Shown here piece by piece: positions 43,701 to 54,906 of a stretch of 64,000 bases of DNA (the stretch's first letter is position 1; each line of letters starts with the position of its first letter). The stretch comes from Gonocerus acuteangulatus. Lineage: Eukaryota > Arthropoda > Insecta > Hemiptera > Coreidae. The translations under genes and the position numbers were made by a program. The DNA is taken from assembly GCA_946811695.1 (NCBI GenBank), contig OX328130.1, forward strand, positions 77,231,599 to 77,295,598, read 5' to 3'. Under the pieces are notes generated by a model, which searched no databases, had not been told where the DNA came from, and worked only from the letters and a program-made list of their open reading frames with translations.

Positions 43701-45052
43701 TAGTACAGCAATGATTTACACGGCCTCCTAGTACAGCAATGATTTACACGGCCTCCTAGTACAGCAATGATTTACACGGCCTCCTAGTAAAGCAATGATT
43801 TACACGGCCTCCTAGTACAGCAATGATTTACACTGCCTCCAAGTACAGCAATGATTTACACGGTCTCCTAGTACAGCAATGATTTACACGGCCTCCTAGT
43901 ACAGCAATGATTTACACGGCCTCCTAGTACAGCAATGATTTACACGGCCTCCTAGTACAGCAATGATTTACACAGCCTCCTAGAACAGCAATGATTTACA
44001 CGGCCTCCTAGTACAGCAATGATTTACACGGCCTCCTAGTACAGCAATGATTTACACTGCCTCCAAGTACAGCAATGATTTACACGGTCTCCTAGTACAG
44101 CAATGATTTACACGGCCTCCTAGTACAGCAATGATTTACACTGCCTCCAAGTACAGCAATGATTTACACGGCCTCCTAGTACAGCAATGATTTACACGGC
44201 CTCCTAGTAAAGCAATGATTTACACAGCCTCCTAGAACAGCAATGATTTACACGGCCTCCTAGTACAGCAATGATTTACACGGCCTCCTAGTACAGCAAT
44301 GATTTACACGGCCTCCTAGTACAGCAATGATTTACACGGCCTCCTAGTACAGCAATGATTTACACGGCCTCCTAGTACAGCAATGATTTACACGGCCTCC
44401 TAGTACAGCAATGATTTACACGGCCTCCTAGTACAGCAATGATTTACACGGCCTCCTAGTACAGCAATGATTTACACGGCCTCCAAGTACAGCAATGATT
44501 TACACTGCCTCCAAGTACAGCAATGATTTACACTGCCTCCAAGTACAGCAATGATTTACACGGCCTCCTAGTACAGCAATGATTTACACGGCCTCCTAGT
44601 ACAGCAATGATTTACACGGCCTCCTAGTACAGCAATGATTTACACGGCCTCCTAGTACAGCAATGATTTACACGGCCTCCTAGTACAGCAATGATTTACA
44701 CGGCCTCCTAGTAAAGCAATGATTTACACGGTCTCCTAGTACAGCAATGATTTACACGGCCTCCAAGTACAGCAATGATTTACACGGTCTCCTAGTACAG
44801 CAATGATTTACACGGCCTCCTAGTACAGCAATGATTTACACGGCCTCCTAGTACAGCAATTATTTACACGGCCTCCTAGTACAGCAATGATTTACACGGC
44901 CTCCTAGTACAGCAATGATTTACACGGCCTCCAAGTACAGCAATGATTTACACGGCCTCCTAGTACAGCAATGATTTACACGGCCTCCTAGTACAGCAAT
45001 GATTTACACGGCCTCCTAGTACAGCAATGATTTACACGGCCTCCAAGTACAG
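40739..45052. repeat. Satellite, about 154 copies of a 28-bp unit
   Basis: The unit is TGATTTACACGGCCTCCTAG plus TACAGCAA, with recurrent variants CTCCAAG, CGGTC, CTGCC, GTAAAGC and AATTATTT. Higher-order blocks are visible: a variant string starting near 41821 recurs 280 bp later (10 units), and another near 42549 recurs 196 bp later (7 units). It abuts the 93-bp array with only about 10 bp between. Confidence 0.95.
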
Positions 45053-45408
45053 CAATCATTAACACCAGACCTTGTGCTGAAATTTCACACTCACATACAC
45101 ACGCTATTTTGTAATTTAATTACATTCAAAATATAATTGTTATACATTTTCAGATCATGACCAATTAATTCTTAAACAATTACTTTATCATATTTCTTAT
45201 TATTATTTATTCTCACTTCTTAATGCGTTAGCTCTCGAAATGAATAAATAAATAAATTGTTATATAAATTCCAGAAATGGTTTAGTTGTAAATACTGAAT
45301 TACTTCGAGGGTAGTTTTATCATTTAGTTAGTGGAGTTAGCTTGGAATCTAAAGGTTAAGTTAAATTAATAAAATGTTTTGTTTTTGCATTATGTTCTAT
45401 TTGCTCCA
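45053..45408. other. AT-rich spacer between satellites
   Basis: About 350 bp without a recognised feature. Confidence 0.5.
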
Positions 45409-46468
45409 TTATACGTTGGTTAAGTCATGGCTATACGTTGGTTAATTCATGGCTATACGTTGGTTAAGTCATGACTATACGTTGGTTAATTCATGACTAT
45501 ACGTTGGTTAAGTCATGGCTATACGTTGGTTAATTCATGACTTTACGTTGGTTAAGTCATGGCTATACGTTGGTTAATTCATGACTATACGTTGGTTAAG
45601 TCATGGCTATACGTTGGTTAAGTCATGACTATACGTTGGTTAAGTCATGACTATACGTTGGTTAAGTCATGGCTATACGTTGGTTAATTCATGACTATAC
45701 GTTGGTTAAGTCATGACTATACGTTGGTTAATTCATGACTATACGTTGGTTAAGTCATGACTCTACGTTGGTTAATTCATGACTATACGTTGGTTAATTC
45801 ATGACTATACGTTGGTTAATTCATGACTATACGTTGGTTAAGTCATGGCTATACGTTGGTTAATTCATGACTATACGTTGGTTAATTCATGACTATACGT
45901 TGGTTAATTCATGGCTATACGTTGGTTAATTCATGACTATACGTTGGTTAATTCATGACTATACGTTGGTTAATTCATGACTATACGTTGGTTAATTCAT
46001 GACTATACGTTGGTTAATTCATGACTTTACGTTGGTTAAGTCATGGCTATACGTTGGTTAATTCATGACTTTACGTTGGTTAAGTCATGGCTATACGTTG
46101 GTTAATTCATGACTATACGTTGGTTAAGTCATGGCTATACGTTGGTTAAGTCATGACTATACGTTGGTTAATTCATGACTATACGTTGGTTAAGTCATGA
46201 CTCTACGTTGGTTAATTCATGACTATACGTTGGTTAATTCATGACTATACGTTGGTTAAGTCATGGCTATACGTTGGTTAATTCATGACTATACGTTGGT
46301 TAATTCATGACTATACGTTGGTTAATTCATGGCTATACGTTGGTTAATTCATGACTATACGTTGGTTAATTCATGACTATACGTTGGTTAATTCATGACT
46401 ATACGTTGGTTAATTCATGACTATACGTTGGTTAATTCATGACTATACGTTGGTTAATTCATGACTAT
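45409..46468. repeat. Minisatellite, about 48 copies of a 22-bp unit
   Basis: The unit is CTATACGTTGGTTAATTCAT plus GA, with variants AATTCAT/AAGTCAT, GGCT/GACT, CTTTACG and CTCTACG. The order of variants around 45539-45900 is repeated near 46060-46330 with some units missing, so a block of about 20 units was duplicated. Confidence 0.95.
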
Positions 46469-46894
46469 GTCTCAAATACACATTTGAGTAATCAAATTAC
46501 AGTATTATTTGTCTATATATCCCTCGTCCACGTCCTCCTTGGCGCAGATGTGACCAATTTTCTTTTCTTTAGATCAACATTTGCTCAACATTACCGTACA
46601 ATAATATCTTTATTATTGACCAAAAGCTTGACAGGAGTCCAACAGAAAAATAAGTAAATGAAGGTATTTTGCGGATGTAACTTAAAGAAAGAGATTTCAT
46701 CCGAAATCCATCGAGAAAGAAACGTAAACATTGTCAACCATGACCGTAGCATCATAAAACATGACTCACCAAATAGGTTTGCAAGACTTACGAGGAAATG
46801 GCCATGTACACGCCATTTTCTATGTGCCCATTGTTATCTAACTGCAAACACATTCATCAAAATAAAATAATAATATTATTACATTTTTTTTTAA
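46469..46894. other. Intergenic DNA, no gene recognised
   Basis: Short ORFs only, without recognisable motifs. Confidence 0.4.
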
Positions 46895-47013
46895 AGTGTA
46901 TGTTTGACGGCGTATCTACACAAGGGCTATCTACAAGTTGCCGCCCTAATATAAAGCCAACAGCACATGGTCGGTCACCCATTCAGATACTGGCCACGCC
47001 CAAAGTTGCTTAA

Positions 47014-48591
47014 GGGGTAACCTTCTTATTTTATAATTTTTTGATGGGCAAATTTTTTTCTAATAAAAAATGATATCCAAGAGTGTTCATGTGAAGACAA
47101 ATTTATTAAATGTGCAAAAAATACGATGCCAAGATAATTTTTTTAACGAGGTTCGACTGGTCCCTTTTTATTTGTTATGTTTTTTTTTTTGGTCCTCCTA
47201 CAATTTATTTCAAAATTTAAATCCATTTTTTTATCTTTATTACAAGAAAATATGAAAAAAAAATTAATAAGAAAGCAATGAACATTTCAGACTATTAAAC
47301 TTTAAAGTCGTTTTTCTCAAAATTATGTTTTCCGCAGAGTTGGGCAAAAATTATCTTCGGATAACGAATAACCTAGGTTATTCGTTATTTGTCATCTATA
47401 ATTTTCGGATATCCGTTATCCGTTATTCGAAATTATTACCATTTACGTAAAGTTATCCGGCATCTTTTATCTTAAGATTTCATTTAAAATAATTTTTCAT
47501 CTTACGGATGAATTTTAATTCGATGGATAAATTTTCATCCGGAAGATGATTTTTATATTTGGAAGATGTGTAGAAAACCAATTTACTACTTAATCATAAT
47601 GTATTTATTTATTATTTAAATATAATATAATATGTAATTATTTAAATTATTATTAAATATAATTAGGTATTACATTATTATTTAAATATATAATAAAACT
47701 TTAAATTAAATTCAACATAGATTTTAAAACTACTCTTTTCTCAAACATCAGAGAGTCGATTGCTTTTTGGAATATCCGTTATGGAAGCAAACGAGAACAG
47801 CCGTTCGACTGGTGCTGATGGAAGTGCCGTGTTCTACTTAAAAAACAATTTCTTGATGTTTAAATATTTTTTTAAAGAGTGCAATGCCATGTGCAAACCA
47901 ACAGTTTGTTTTTCCCGAATGGATAGAAAAAAGTGGTGTTGTGGACGGATAACGAATAAAAGATAACGGATAATCAAATGAGGAATAAAAGATAATTCAC
48001 CCTTTTCTCGGTTTTATGATTAATTAATAACGGATAAAAAATTATCTTTCATTCGTTACTTAAATAAAAAAATATTCGAATAAGCCCAACTCTGGTTTTC
48101 CGAATCGGGCAATACTCTGGTGTCTTCAATGTTTGCCCGATCAACTTCAATTTTTAACTGGAGCTTCCTAATGATATTTGCTAGTAAAGTGTGTAGGATT
48201 ATTTTCGATTCATTGAATTATAACGATTTTATAATCGATTTTCGACGGATTTTTTTAATAGAAATTGAATAATTGTTCACCATTTTCGAAAAAAATATTT
48301 CTTAAAAATCCTGCATACTTTACTAGATTTAACATTCTTCTTCTGAAATAATTTTAGTTTTTCTTTTTAGATTATAAATCCCCGCCTGCAGACTATCGCC
48401 CGTGAAAGAAGAGGGTTGCCGCCCATCACACAGTCCCGCTATTTTTCTCGAAGAAATGAAATTTTTTTTTTAATACTTTAACATCCTATATAAAACGTTT
48501 GATATATAGAATTGATAAATATTGGTGTATTTGTTATTTATAAATTGAAGAATATTCCTCTGATTTTGAGCGCACAAGGTAGAATTAGGCC
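47014..48591. mobile_element. TTAA element (copy 2), full length, with nested hAT element
   Basis: The boundaries are fixed by the interrupted 5S SINE. The element starts GGGGTAACCTTC and ends CTAATTCTACC-type inverse sequence. It matches both halves of copy 1. Without the nested 760-bp insertion and its duplicated site it is about 810 bp. No transposase was seen. Confidence 0.8.
47335..48094. mobile_element. hAT-type non-autonomous element with perfect 8-bp duplication
   Basis: The ends are CAGAGTTGGGC and GCCCAACTCTG, flanked by GTTTTCCG on both sides (47327-47334 and 48095-48102). Internal subterminal repeats of TTATCCGTTATTCG type occur near both ends. A 68-codon ORF (47760-47966) shows no transposase motif. 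Confidence 0.85.
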
Positions 48592-48645
48592 TTGACTTGG
48601 GTGATCTACGGGAAAAGGTGCATTCAACGTAGCTATAGCCGTTGG

Positions 48646-49336
48646 AAATATTATTACTTGATGATAGTTCTGTTATTCATTTCATCTCTTCATTCTTTAT
48701 CTTGTGTTTATTAGTTCACTTTATTATTTTCATCTTCTTACTGATTAGATCTATTTTCAGTTGACTCAAGATAAGTCACACTTTCAAACACACCTTTTAC
48801 ATTTTCCACGATGTTTTTTTACTTTTGTATTTGTATCTAACAATTAAATTGAAATTAGAAGACGATTTATTGATTACTTTATGTTGCTTAATCCAAGAAG
48901 AAAAAAGACTGAATGGAATATCCTTACAAGAAAGTTTTAAAAATTTAGCTCAATTAAACATTTATAACTATCCCGATGCGATAAATGGCACTATTAAAAT
49001 AAAAACTAAAGTAATATTATTTAAAAACAAAACTATTCTAATGAATAAGTTTGTATTAATTGAACTTGAACCCCTGTCGATTCTACCGGACATTCCTGTG
49101 TTTGGAGAGGATCCCACGCTCCCGAGGGTTAGTCTGTGTCAGTGTAGGGGATATTGTAATTCAATTAAGACATAGAACATTAACATTCTATATGTAGTTC
49201 ATTAATTAAAATTACCATCAAGAGTAATAATTCAATCAAAACGTGAATTATAATTACATTTTAATCCTGTAATGTAATTGAAGAACCACTTATTATTTTT
49301 TTTTTTAATTTCTTTATTCAATAAATATAAATATTA
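48646..49336. other. AT-rich DNA with one unrecognised ORF
   Basis: The ORF at 48825-49175 (116 codons) has a plausible C-terminal half (LPDIPVFGEDPTLPRVSLCQ) but no recognised domain and AT-driven composition. It is not called as a gene. Confidence 0.35.
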
Positions 49337-49795
49337 CAATTGTAATTCAGTTACAATATCCAAATCACTAATTATGTAATTCAACTATCAATTACTAACA
49401 ATTGTAATTGAATTACAATATCCAAATCACTAATTATGTAATTCAAATATCAATTACTAACAATTGTAATTCAGTTACAATATCCAAATCACTAATTATG
49501 TAATTCAACTATCAATTACTAACAATTGTAATTGAATTACAATATCCAAATCACTAATTATGTAATTCAAATATCAATTACTAACAATTGTAATTCAGTT
49601 ACAATATCCAAATCACTAATTATGTAATTCAACTATCAATTACTAACAATTGTAATTGAATTACAATATCCAAATCACTAATTATGTAATTCAAATATCA
49701 ATTACTAACAATTGTAATTCAGTTACAATATCCAAATCACTAATTATGTAATTCAAATATCAATTACTAACAATTGTAATTGAATTACAATTTTA
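49337..49795. repeat. Tandem array, about seven copies of a 62-bp unit in dimeric order
   Basis: Units begin CAATTGTAATTCAGTTACAA or CAATTGTAATTGAATTACAA and alternate, giving a 124-bp higher-order period. The accompanying variants CAACTATC and CAAATATC alternate in step until the last dimer. Confidence 0.9.
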
Positions 49796-49811
49796 ATTCT
49801 ATTATAAGTGT

Positions 49812-49885
49812 ACTTATGTTTAACGGCGTATCAAGATTAGGGCTATTAACGCCGGGCTGTCTACAGGTTGCCACCCTTTTCTAGA
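49812..49885 (-). mobile_element. SINE 3' tail fragment
   Basis: ACGGCGTATCAAGATTAGGG with CTATTAACGCCGGGCTGTCT matches the shared SINE tail. No 5S or tRNA head follows. Confidence 0.7.
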
Positions 49886-50234
49886 AGTCTACTTATTAAT
49901 AATTATCATAGTCTGTAATTAAAATATCAATTTTATCAAGAATTGAATTATAATTGTAATTCAATTACAATTCAAATACTTGAAATATATATATATGTAT
50001 AATGTAAGGAGCATCCATAGTTAACATGAAGACAGCTGAGGAGAGAGAGAGGGGAGGAGCGAGGGGAGGGAGGGGAGACACCTACACCCCGAGGGTGCAG
50101 TGTTGCCGGATCTACATCTCTCTCTCCCCCCTCCCACCCAACTCCTCTATACACGTCTCTGCATCGCCCTCAGTCAGCATTCTACAGATAAGTGTACGTA
50201 AGTATGTGTGTGTGTATATGAGTATGTATGTATG

Positions 50235-50240
<6 letters not shown>
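49886..50240. other. Purine/pyrimidine-rich stretch
   Basis: 50033-50088 is almost pure purine (GAGAGAGAGGGGAGGAGC...), followed by a pyrimidine-rich CTCTCTCTCCCCCCTCCC. The two can partly pair. No gene was recognised. Confidence 0.5.

Positions 50241-50287
<47 letters not shown>
50241..50287. repeat. (TA)n microsatellite
   Basis: Pure TA run after GTATG repeats. Confidence 0.9.
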
Positions 50288-50289
<2 letters not shown>

Positions 50290-50825
50290 AATTTATATAT
50301 TTAAAATATATTTCTATAAAAAGTATTTCACGGTAGGGACGATATCATTTCCAGAGGAGAAATCGTACGACCACTTACTTACTGACTGGATATTTGGCAC
50401 GAAGGATTCCAAAAGAAATATTTGAAGGAAATTGCAAAGAGTTCAGATATAGATGGTTTTACGGATAATAAAAGATTATAGAACTATTTCTTATGAAGCT
50501 GCCTGGGTTTTAGCAAAAATAATCCCAATATATTAAAGAATGTAAACTTTTAAAATTAAACGAAGACTCAAATAACATACAATCTGACGATTTGGAAAAG
50601 ACAATACATTATATACAAAGTAGACGTCCCGGAAAACCACTCAAACTATATACAGACTAACGGATTAGGAGAAATACAAAGACGGCAGTAAATACAACAA
50701 AGGAGTAAATACAATGATAACACAGAAGGAGCTACAATCATATACAAAGACTACAAGCTATTTACAACACTCAAATAAAGTGCTCATGACCCTGGCAGTT
50801 GGAGCACCTATTATAAAAAAATATA
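50288..50825. other. AT-rich DNA, no gene recognised
   Basis: GGTAGGGACGATATC at 50332 resembles the end of the MITE at 53345-53625. Otherwise nothing. Confidence 0.4.
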
Positions 50826-52051
50826 TAAAGTCCGATTCGCAGGAACTGCGTCATCTTAGCGAGGTTACGTACATCTCGAAGAAATGGAATAGATTAGCAT
50901 TACAAATCACAAGAAACTGACAGTAGCCAACTTACACAGAAGCGGATAATTCTTAATCTGTATAAGTCAATACAATTATGTACTGAAAACGTGCTTACTC
51001 TTCGACTACTGCTGAGAAGGCTCTATTCTAAAAATTCGTTGTCATTTTAAGTATCTTGTTTTACTAGCAAATTCGTTTTACTGTTATAATCAACTGTAAC
51101 AATATGTGCTTCATGGCGAATGAAATTTCATTCTGTCGTGGGTTAAATCTTTCTATAAAATAAGAAATGAGGATAACTTGAGTCAGAGGCTATGAGGAAG
51201 GTTATATAGACAGGAGAATTCAAAACAAACTACGTCATCATGATTAGCCACAGCCATCTTGAGTACCACAGCCACTCCAAACTTATTATTACCAATACCT
51301 TTCACCGTTTTTAGCTTATTTTACTACTATACTAATTTTACTGATAAATGCAATTTAAAACAAGAAACAATCAATTAAAAAGTGAGATAAACAAAGAGAA
51401 AAACCCTTTCAAAACAACCAAACAAACACTTTTTAAGTTTTAAGCGCTTATATCTCTGATTGACGTTGCCCCATCGAATATTGCTTCAGAACCTTTTTTG
51501 TAGAAACTTTAGTAAGCATTCGAATGCTCACCTTCCACTGACCACGAATTCCCAACCGTTATCGAGATATTTACGAAAAATGTATGAAGATCCGAAAACT
51601 TTTCATGTCTATTAATAAAATATTTTTTTTTGCATACTTCCTTAACTCCAAATATAACCAAAATTTAAACATATGAGTTGAGATTAATTTCCAAGAAGTA
51701 GAAAATATTTCAAATGAATCCCGCGATTCTAAGTACCCTAAAAAAAATAATGACTTACAAAAACATTGATCCCACATTTCTCAGGAACGGTTAGAGATAT
51801 CGCATTTAAAATGGTTTCATTCGTTTTCCTACGTTAAGAAACATACAAAACAAGTACCTGCAAGCATATGAACTTAAAAACGTAAGCGTTACGATTTTTT
51901 TTTGCACGAATTTCGCCCCCAAAACTATCTTCCAGTGGGCGGATTCTGCTGGTTAAAGAACTTGACCTTTGAAATTAGAAGACAGATTTTGGTACCAAAT
52001 TTCATCAAAATCGGACCATTTTTGAGCCGTCAGGAGCGCGAACAGACAAGC

Positions 52052-52100
<49 letters not shown>

Positions 52101-52243
52101 CAAATTTGAACCACCTATATTTTCGTGATCTACAGGGTCTGAAACGAAAAAGTTTCTGGTCGGCACGTCCGGATCGCGTCATGAGGTCAACCTCATAAGC
52201 GGGTTCTCCCTATGGAGATATGGAGTAACCGCGCTAAAAACCA
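50826..52243 (+). mobile_element. Dispersed ~1.2-1.4 kb repeat family (copy 2)
   Basis: It aligns with 33535-34768 from AAAGTCCGATTCGCAGGAAC to AACCGCGCTAAAA. It has an extra block (about 51780-51930) and a longer (TA)n tract at 52060-52096. The 3' hairpin (CTCCCTA...TATGGAG) is less perfect than in copy 1. Confidence 0.6.
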
Positions 52244-52859
52244 AAAAAAACAACTCAAATTTAGAATTGGACATAACTGTATGAAAAACCAAGCTGAACA
52301 ACTTGCTATACTAAAATGTATAGACTGCATTAATAAACACATCATTACACCATCTTCTATACAGATACATACAGAGAAAAAATGTATATTTATCAACTCT
52401 CATGACCAAGCCACGACAACCTCCACCTTGGCAAACAACATGGCCAATATTTGACCAGGATTCCAAGATTCCGATGAAGAAAGAGAACAGGAAATGCTTC
52501 ATTTTCCTACAATTCTATGTTGTTCTAAAAAGTAAAGGAACAACAGGAGAAGACAATGTACAAGTATAAGATTGATGAAAGAAAGATATAAACAAGTATA
52601 GGATAATACAATCATGAATAAGGAATGTATTTATAAAATACACAAAGACAGGACTCCACTACAATAACCCATGAACACCAAGGTTCCGGCAATAAAACAG
52701 CTCCTCTCATGAAAAGAAACCTTTTTTTTAACACATTATCTACTTTCTCTCAATAACTAGTCCACTAATTAACTACTCCCTCCCCCCATCCTCGTAAACT
52801 AATAGATATAACAGCTTTTAACCTCCACTTATACATTATAATGACTCTCATCGGGACGG
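52244..52859. other. AT-rich DNA, no gene recognised
   Basis: Only short ORFs without motifs. Confidence 0.4.
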
Positions 52860-52945
52860 GGCCTCTTTCGGATACCAACATTTTCTAAGACCCAAGCATT
52901 TTCTTTTTTTGAAGGAAAAACCATCACCCCTATTGGAAATCGAAC
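52860..52945 (-). mobile_element. tRNA-SINE fragment
   Basis: The minus strand has GTAGGTTCGATTTCCAATAG (B box) followed by GGGGTGATGG, as in the 16.3 kb SINE. Confidence 0.5.
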
Positions 52946-53238
52946 CTACTAAAAGAAATAAAATATTTTATTTTAAAGAAAGAAAATAAATAATTACTAT
53001 AAAGTGGTGGGAAAGTTTTCAAAACATCATTCAAAAAGTGTTGCACACAATATGGTGTTTTTCGACAAGAACCTGGTATAAATTATTCTCCTAATTAAAC
53101 GATTAGGACGACTTCGTTAAGCAGCAAGATTGGCCTATCTGGAGTAGAGTTTACAATTCATCTTCTTCAGCCAAGTAGTTACAATTCTCTATCAATCCAA
53201 TATATCTTATACCTCCGCCACCTCTATTAAACCTTTTA

Positions 53239-53300
<62 letters not shown>

Positions 53301-53344
53301 CATTAGCTGAGTATAAATATTTAGTATATTCAATCATATGTATA
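52946..53344. other. AT-rich DNA with (TA)n at 53239-53293
   Basis: No gene was recognised apart from the microsatellite. Confidence 0.4.
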
Positions 53345-53625
53345 TATCGTCCCTACCATGTCAAACTATGAAATATGAAAAATTTCATGATTTTTAGATA
53401 AAAATTTAAGATTCGAGATTTTGCTCTTGGATTGTGGGCGATACGGCTTGTCAGAAATTGTCACAACTCTAACCCCTTTAGAATAGCCTTTAATGCCTTA
53501 ACTAAAGTATAGAATAAGACCATTTTCCAAATATTACTTGGTCAATGGATAGAATATGTTGGTTGTATAGTTTGCTCCGATTTGCATATTCGGTAGTTCG
53601 ACAAGATAGGGACGATATGTCATAT
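53345..53625. mobile_element. Short MITE with ATATCGTCCCTACC ends
   Basis: ATATATCGTCCCTACC on the left and TAGGGACGATATG on the right are inverted. About 280 bp, no ORF. Confidence 0.55.
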
Positions 53626-53699
53626 GTAGCTTGTATTTAAATTGTATGTTCTAATTGAGAGTTTACAGATGTTTACTTGATTATTTTTTTATAGTATTT

Positions 53700-53902
53700 T
53701 TTTTTACGGCGCAGCGACATCCAGCCCATTATCGCCGAGCTATCTATAGGTTACCACCTTTCCTAAACAACCATAGTGGAGCAGGGAACTTTTTCAACGG
53801 GACCTGAAATAATAAAAAAATCAACATGCTGCAAGAGAACACAAACTGACATCTCCCGCATGAGAATTCAAGGCGTTAGCCACTTGACTAAGGGGAGACC
53901 CC
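53700..53902 (-). mobile_element. tRNA-derived SINE with the shared tail
   Basis: The minus-strand head reads GGTCTCCCCTTAGTCAAGTG with GAATTCTCATGCGGGAGATG. The tail ends ...GCTGCGCCGT plus an A run (T-rich start at 53695). Confidence 0.7.
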
Positions 53903-54003
53903 ATTTGAATTTTGTTTTTCCAATCTGGACCATTAGTGCCGTCATGTTGCAGCAGGGTGAATGGAACCCACGATCCTATGGGTTGCTGAGGCTGTTCAAT
54001 CAT

Positions 54004-54250
54004 GGGCGTAAATAAGGGGGGGGGGCTCAGGAGACTGCATCCCCCCGATATTTCGATTTGATCGGTAAAAATGTGTCATAAACCCTTTACCAATAAATTA
54101 AATACGATCACTTAGTTTATAACAATCATTTTATTTTAGATATAATAGCGTTTTAGTTGGCTAAAACTATTTTAAGTTCTAGATTGTTAGTATTTCATAC
54201 CCCAGAAATGGTACCAGCCCCCCCCCCCGAAATTATGTCCTATATACGCC
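54004..54250. mobile_element. GGGCGTA/TACGCCC MITE with internal G and C runs
   Basis: GGGCGTA at the left and TACGCC at the right, with G(10) near the start and C(11) near the end, make a hairpin. It is related to the copies at 54531-54860 and 58948-59115. Confidence 0.6.
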
Positions 54251-54530
54251 TAAATGTTAAATAAAACGTTAAATAAACGTTTAATTGAAATACCTTGCTG
54301 TAAAATTGGCCGAATAAAGCCTTACTTTTAAACGTCGGCTGATTTCCCTCTTCGAGCACAGGAAGGGTCTACACAAGAACGGATCGAATCCTGCTGAAAG
54401 ATGCATATCCAACCAGAACTATAATTACCTGACTCATTCAAGACTCCATCTAGCTGGTGTTTAATTCATCAATGAGTCACTTAAAGGCTACTTAGAGTAT
54501 TGTTAATAGATACCTTAATAGGATACACTA
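54251..54530. other. Spacer, no gene recognised
   Basis: About 280 bp without features. Confidence 0.4.
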
Positions 54531-54860
54531 GGGGCGTATGGAGGGAATAATTTCGGGGGGGGGGCCACCGCACAGTGGGGCCAAACGACATATCTTGTTT
54601 CAAAAAAGGCTACAGCCTCTAAACCTTAACTGATTCAATGATTTTTTTTTCAACAAAAAAAAATGTTGTTGAGAACATTTCATGTAAAAAAAGGCTACAA
54701 CAACGAAAAACGTCTTCTACATTTACCCTGGTCTACTCGGCGTCCAGAGGACCTTAAAACCCACCATTTTACACTGAAATATTTAAAATTTTCCCAACAC
54801 CCCAAATACCTAGGTGCTTCCAGCCACCCCCCCCCCGAAATGATTTTCTATATACGCTAG
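54531..54860. mobile_element. GGGCGTA/TACGC MITE, second copy
   Basis: GGGGCGTATGGAGG opens and CTATATACGCTAG closes it, with TTTCGGGGGGGGG and CCCCCCCCCCGAAA inside. The CAGTGGGGCCAAACGACATA block is found inverted near 55960-56010. Confidence 0.6.
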
Positions 54861-54906
54861 TGATCTATACAAAATATTATTTCAATTAATCTCATTGTTC
54901 AATTAA

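Larger units (their letters stand above)
46895..48645 (-). mobile_element. 5S-derived SINE split by a TTAA element
   Basis: The 3' part (46895-47013) and 5' part (48592-48645) join to give a normal minus-strand 5S SINE like that at 11.5 kb. The junction falls exactly at the TTAA of GTTGCTTAACTT. The target is seen as TTAA (47010-47013) and TTGA (48592-48595) around the insert. Confidence 0.85.

Noticed and set aside
40739..45052. CRISPR-like regular repeats
   Set aside because: The units are directly abutting with no unique spacers, and the genome is eukaryotic.
48825..49175. 116-codon ORF as a host gene
   Set aside because: No recognised domain, AT-driven composition, and no splice-linked neighbours.
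53151..53333. Minus-strand ORF ending NYLAEEDEL
   Set aside because: Its first half is a (TA)n microsatellite. The remaining coding-like part is too short to support.
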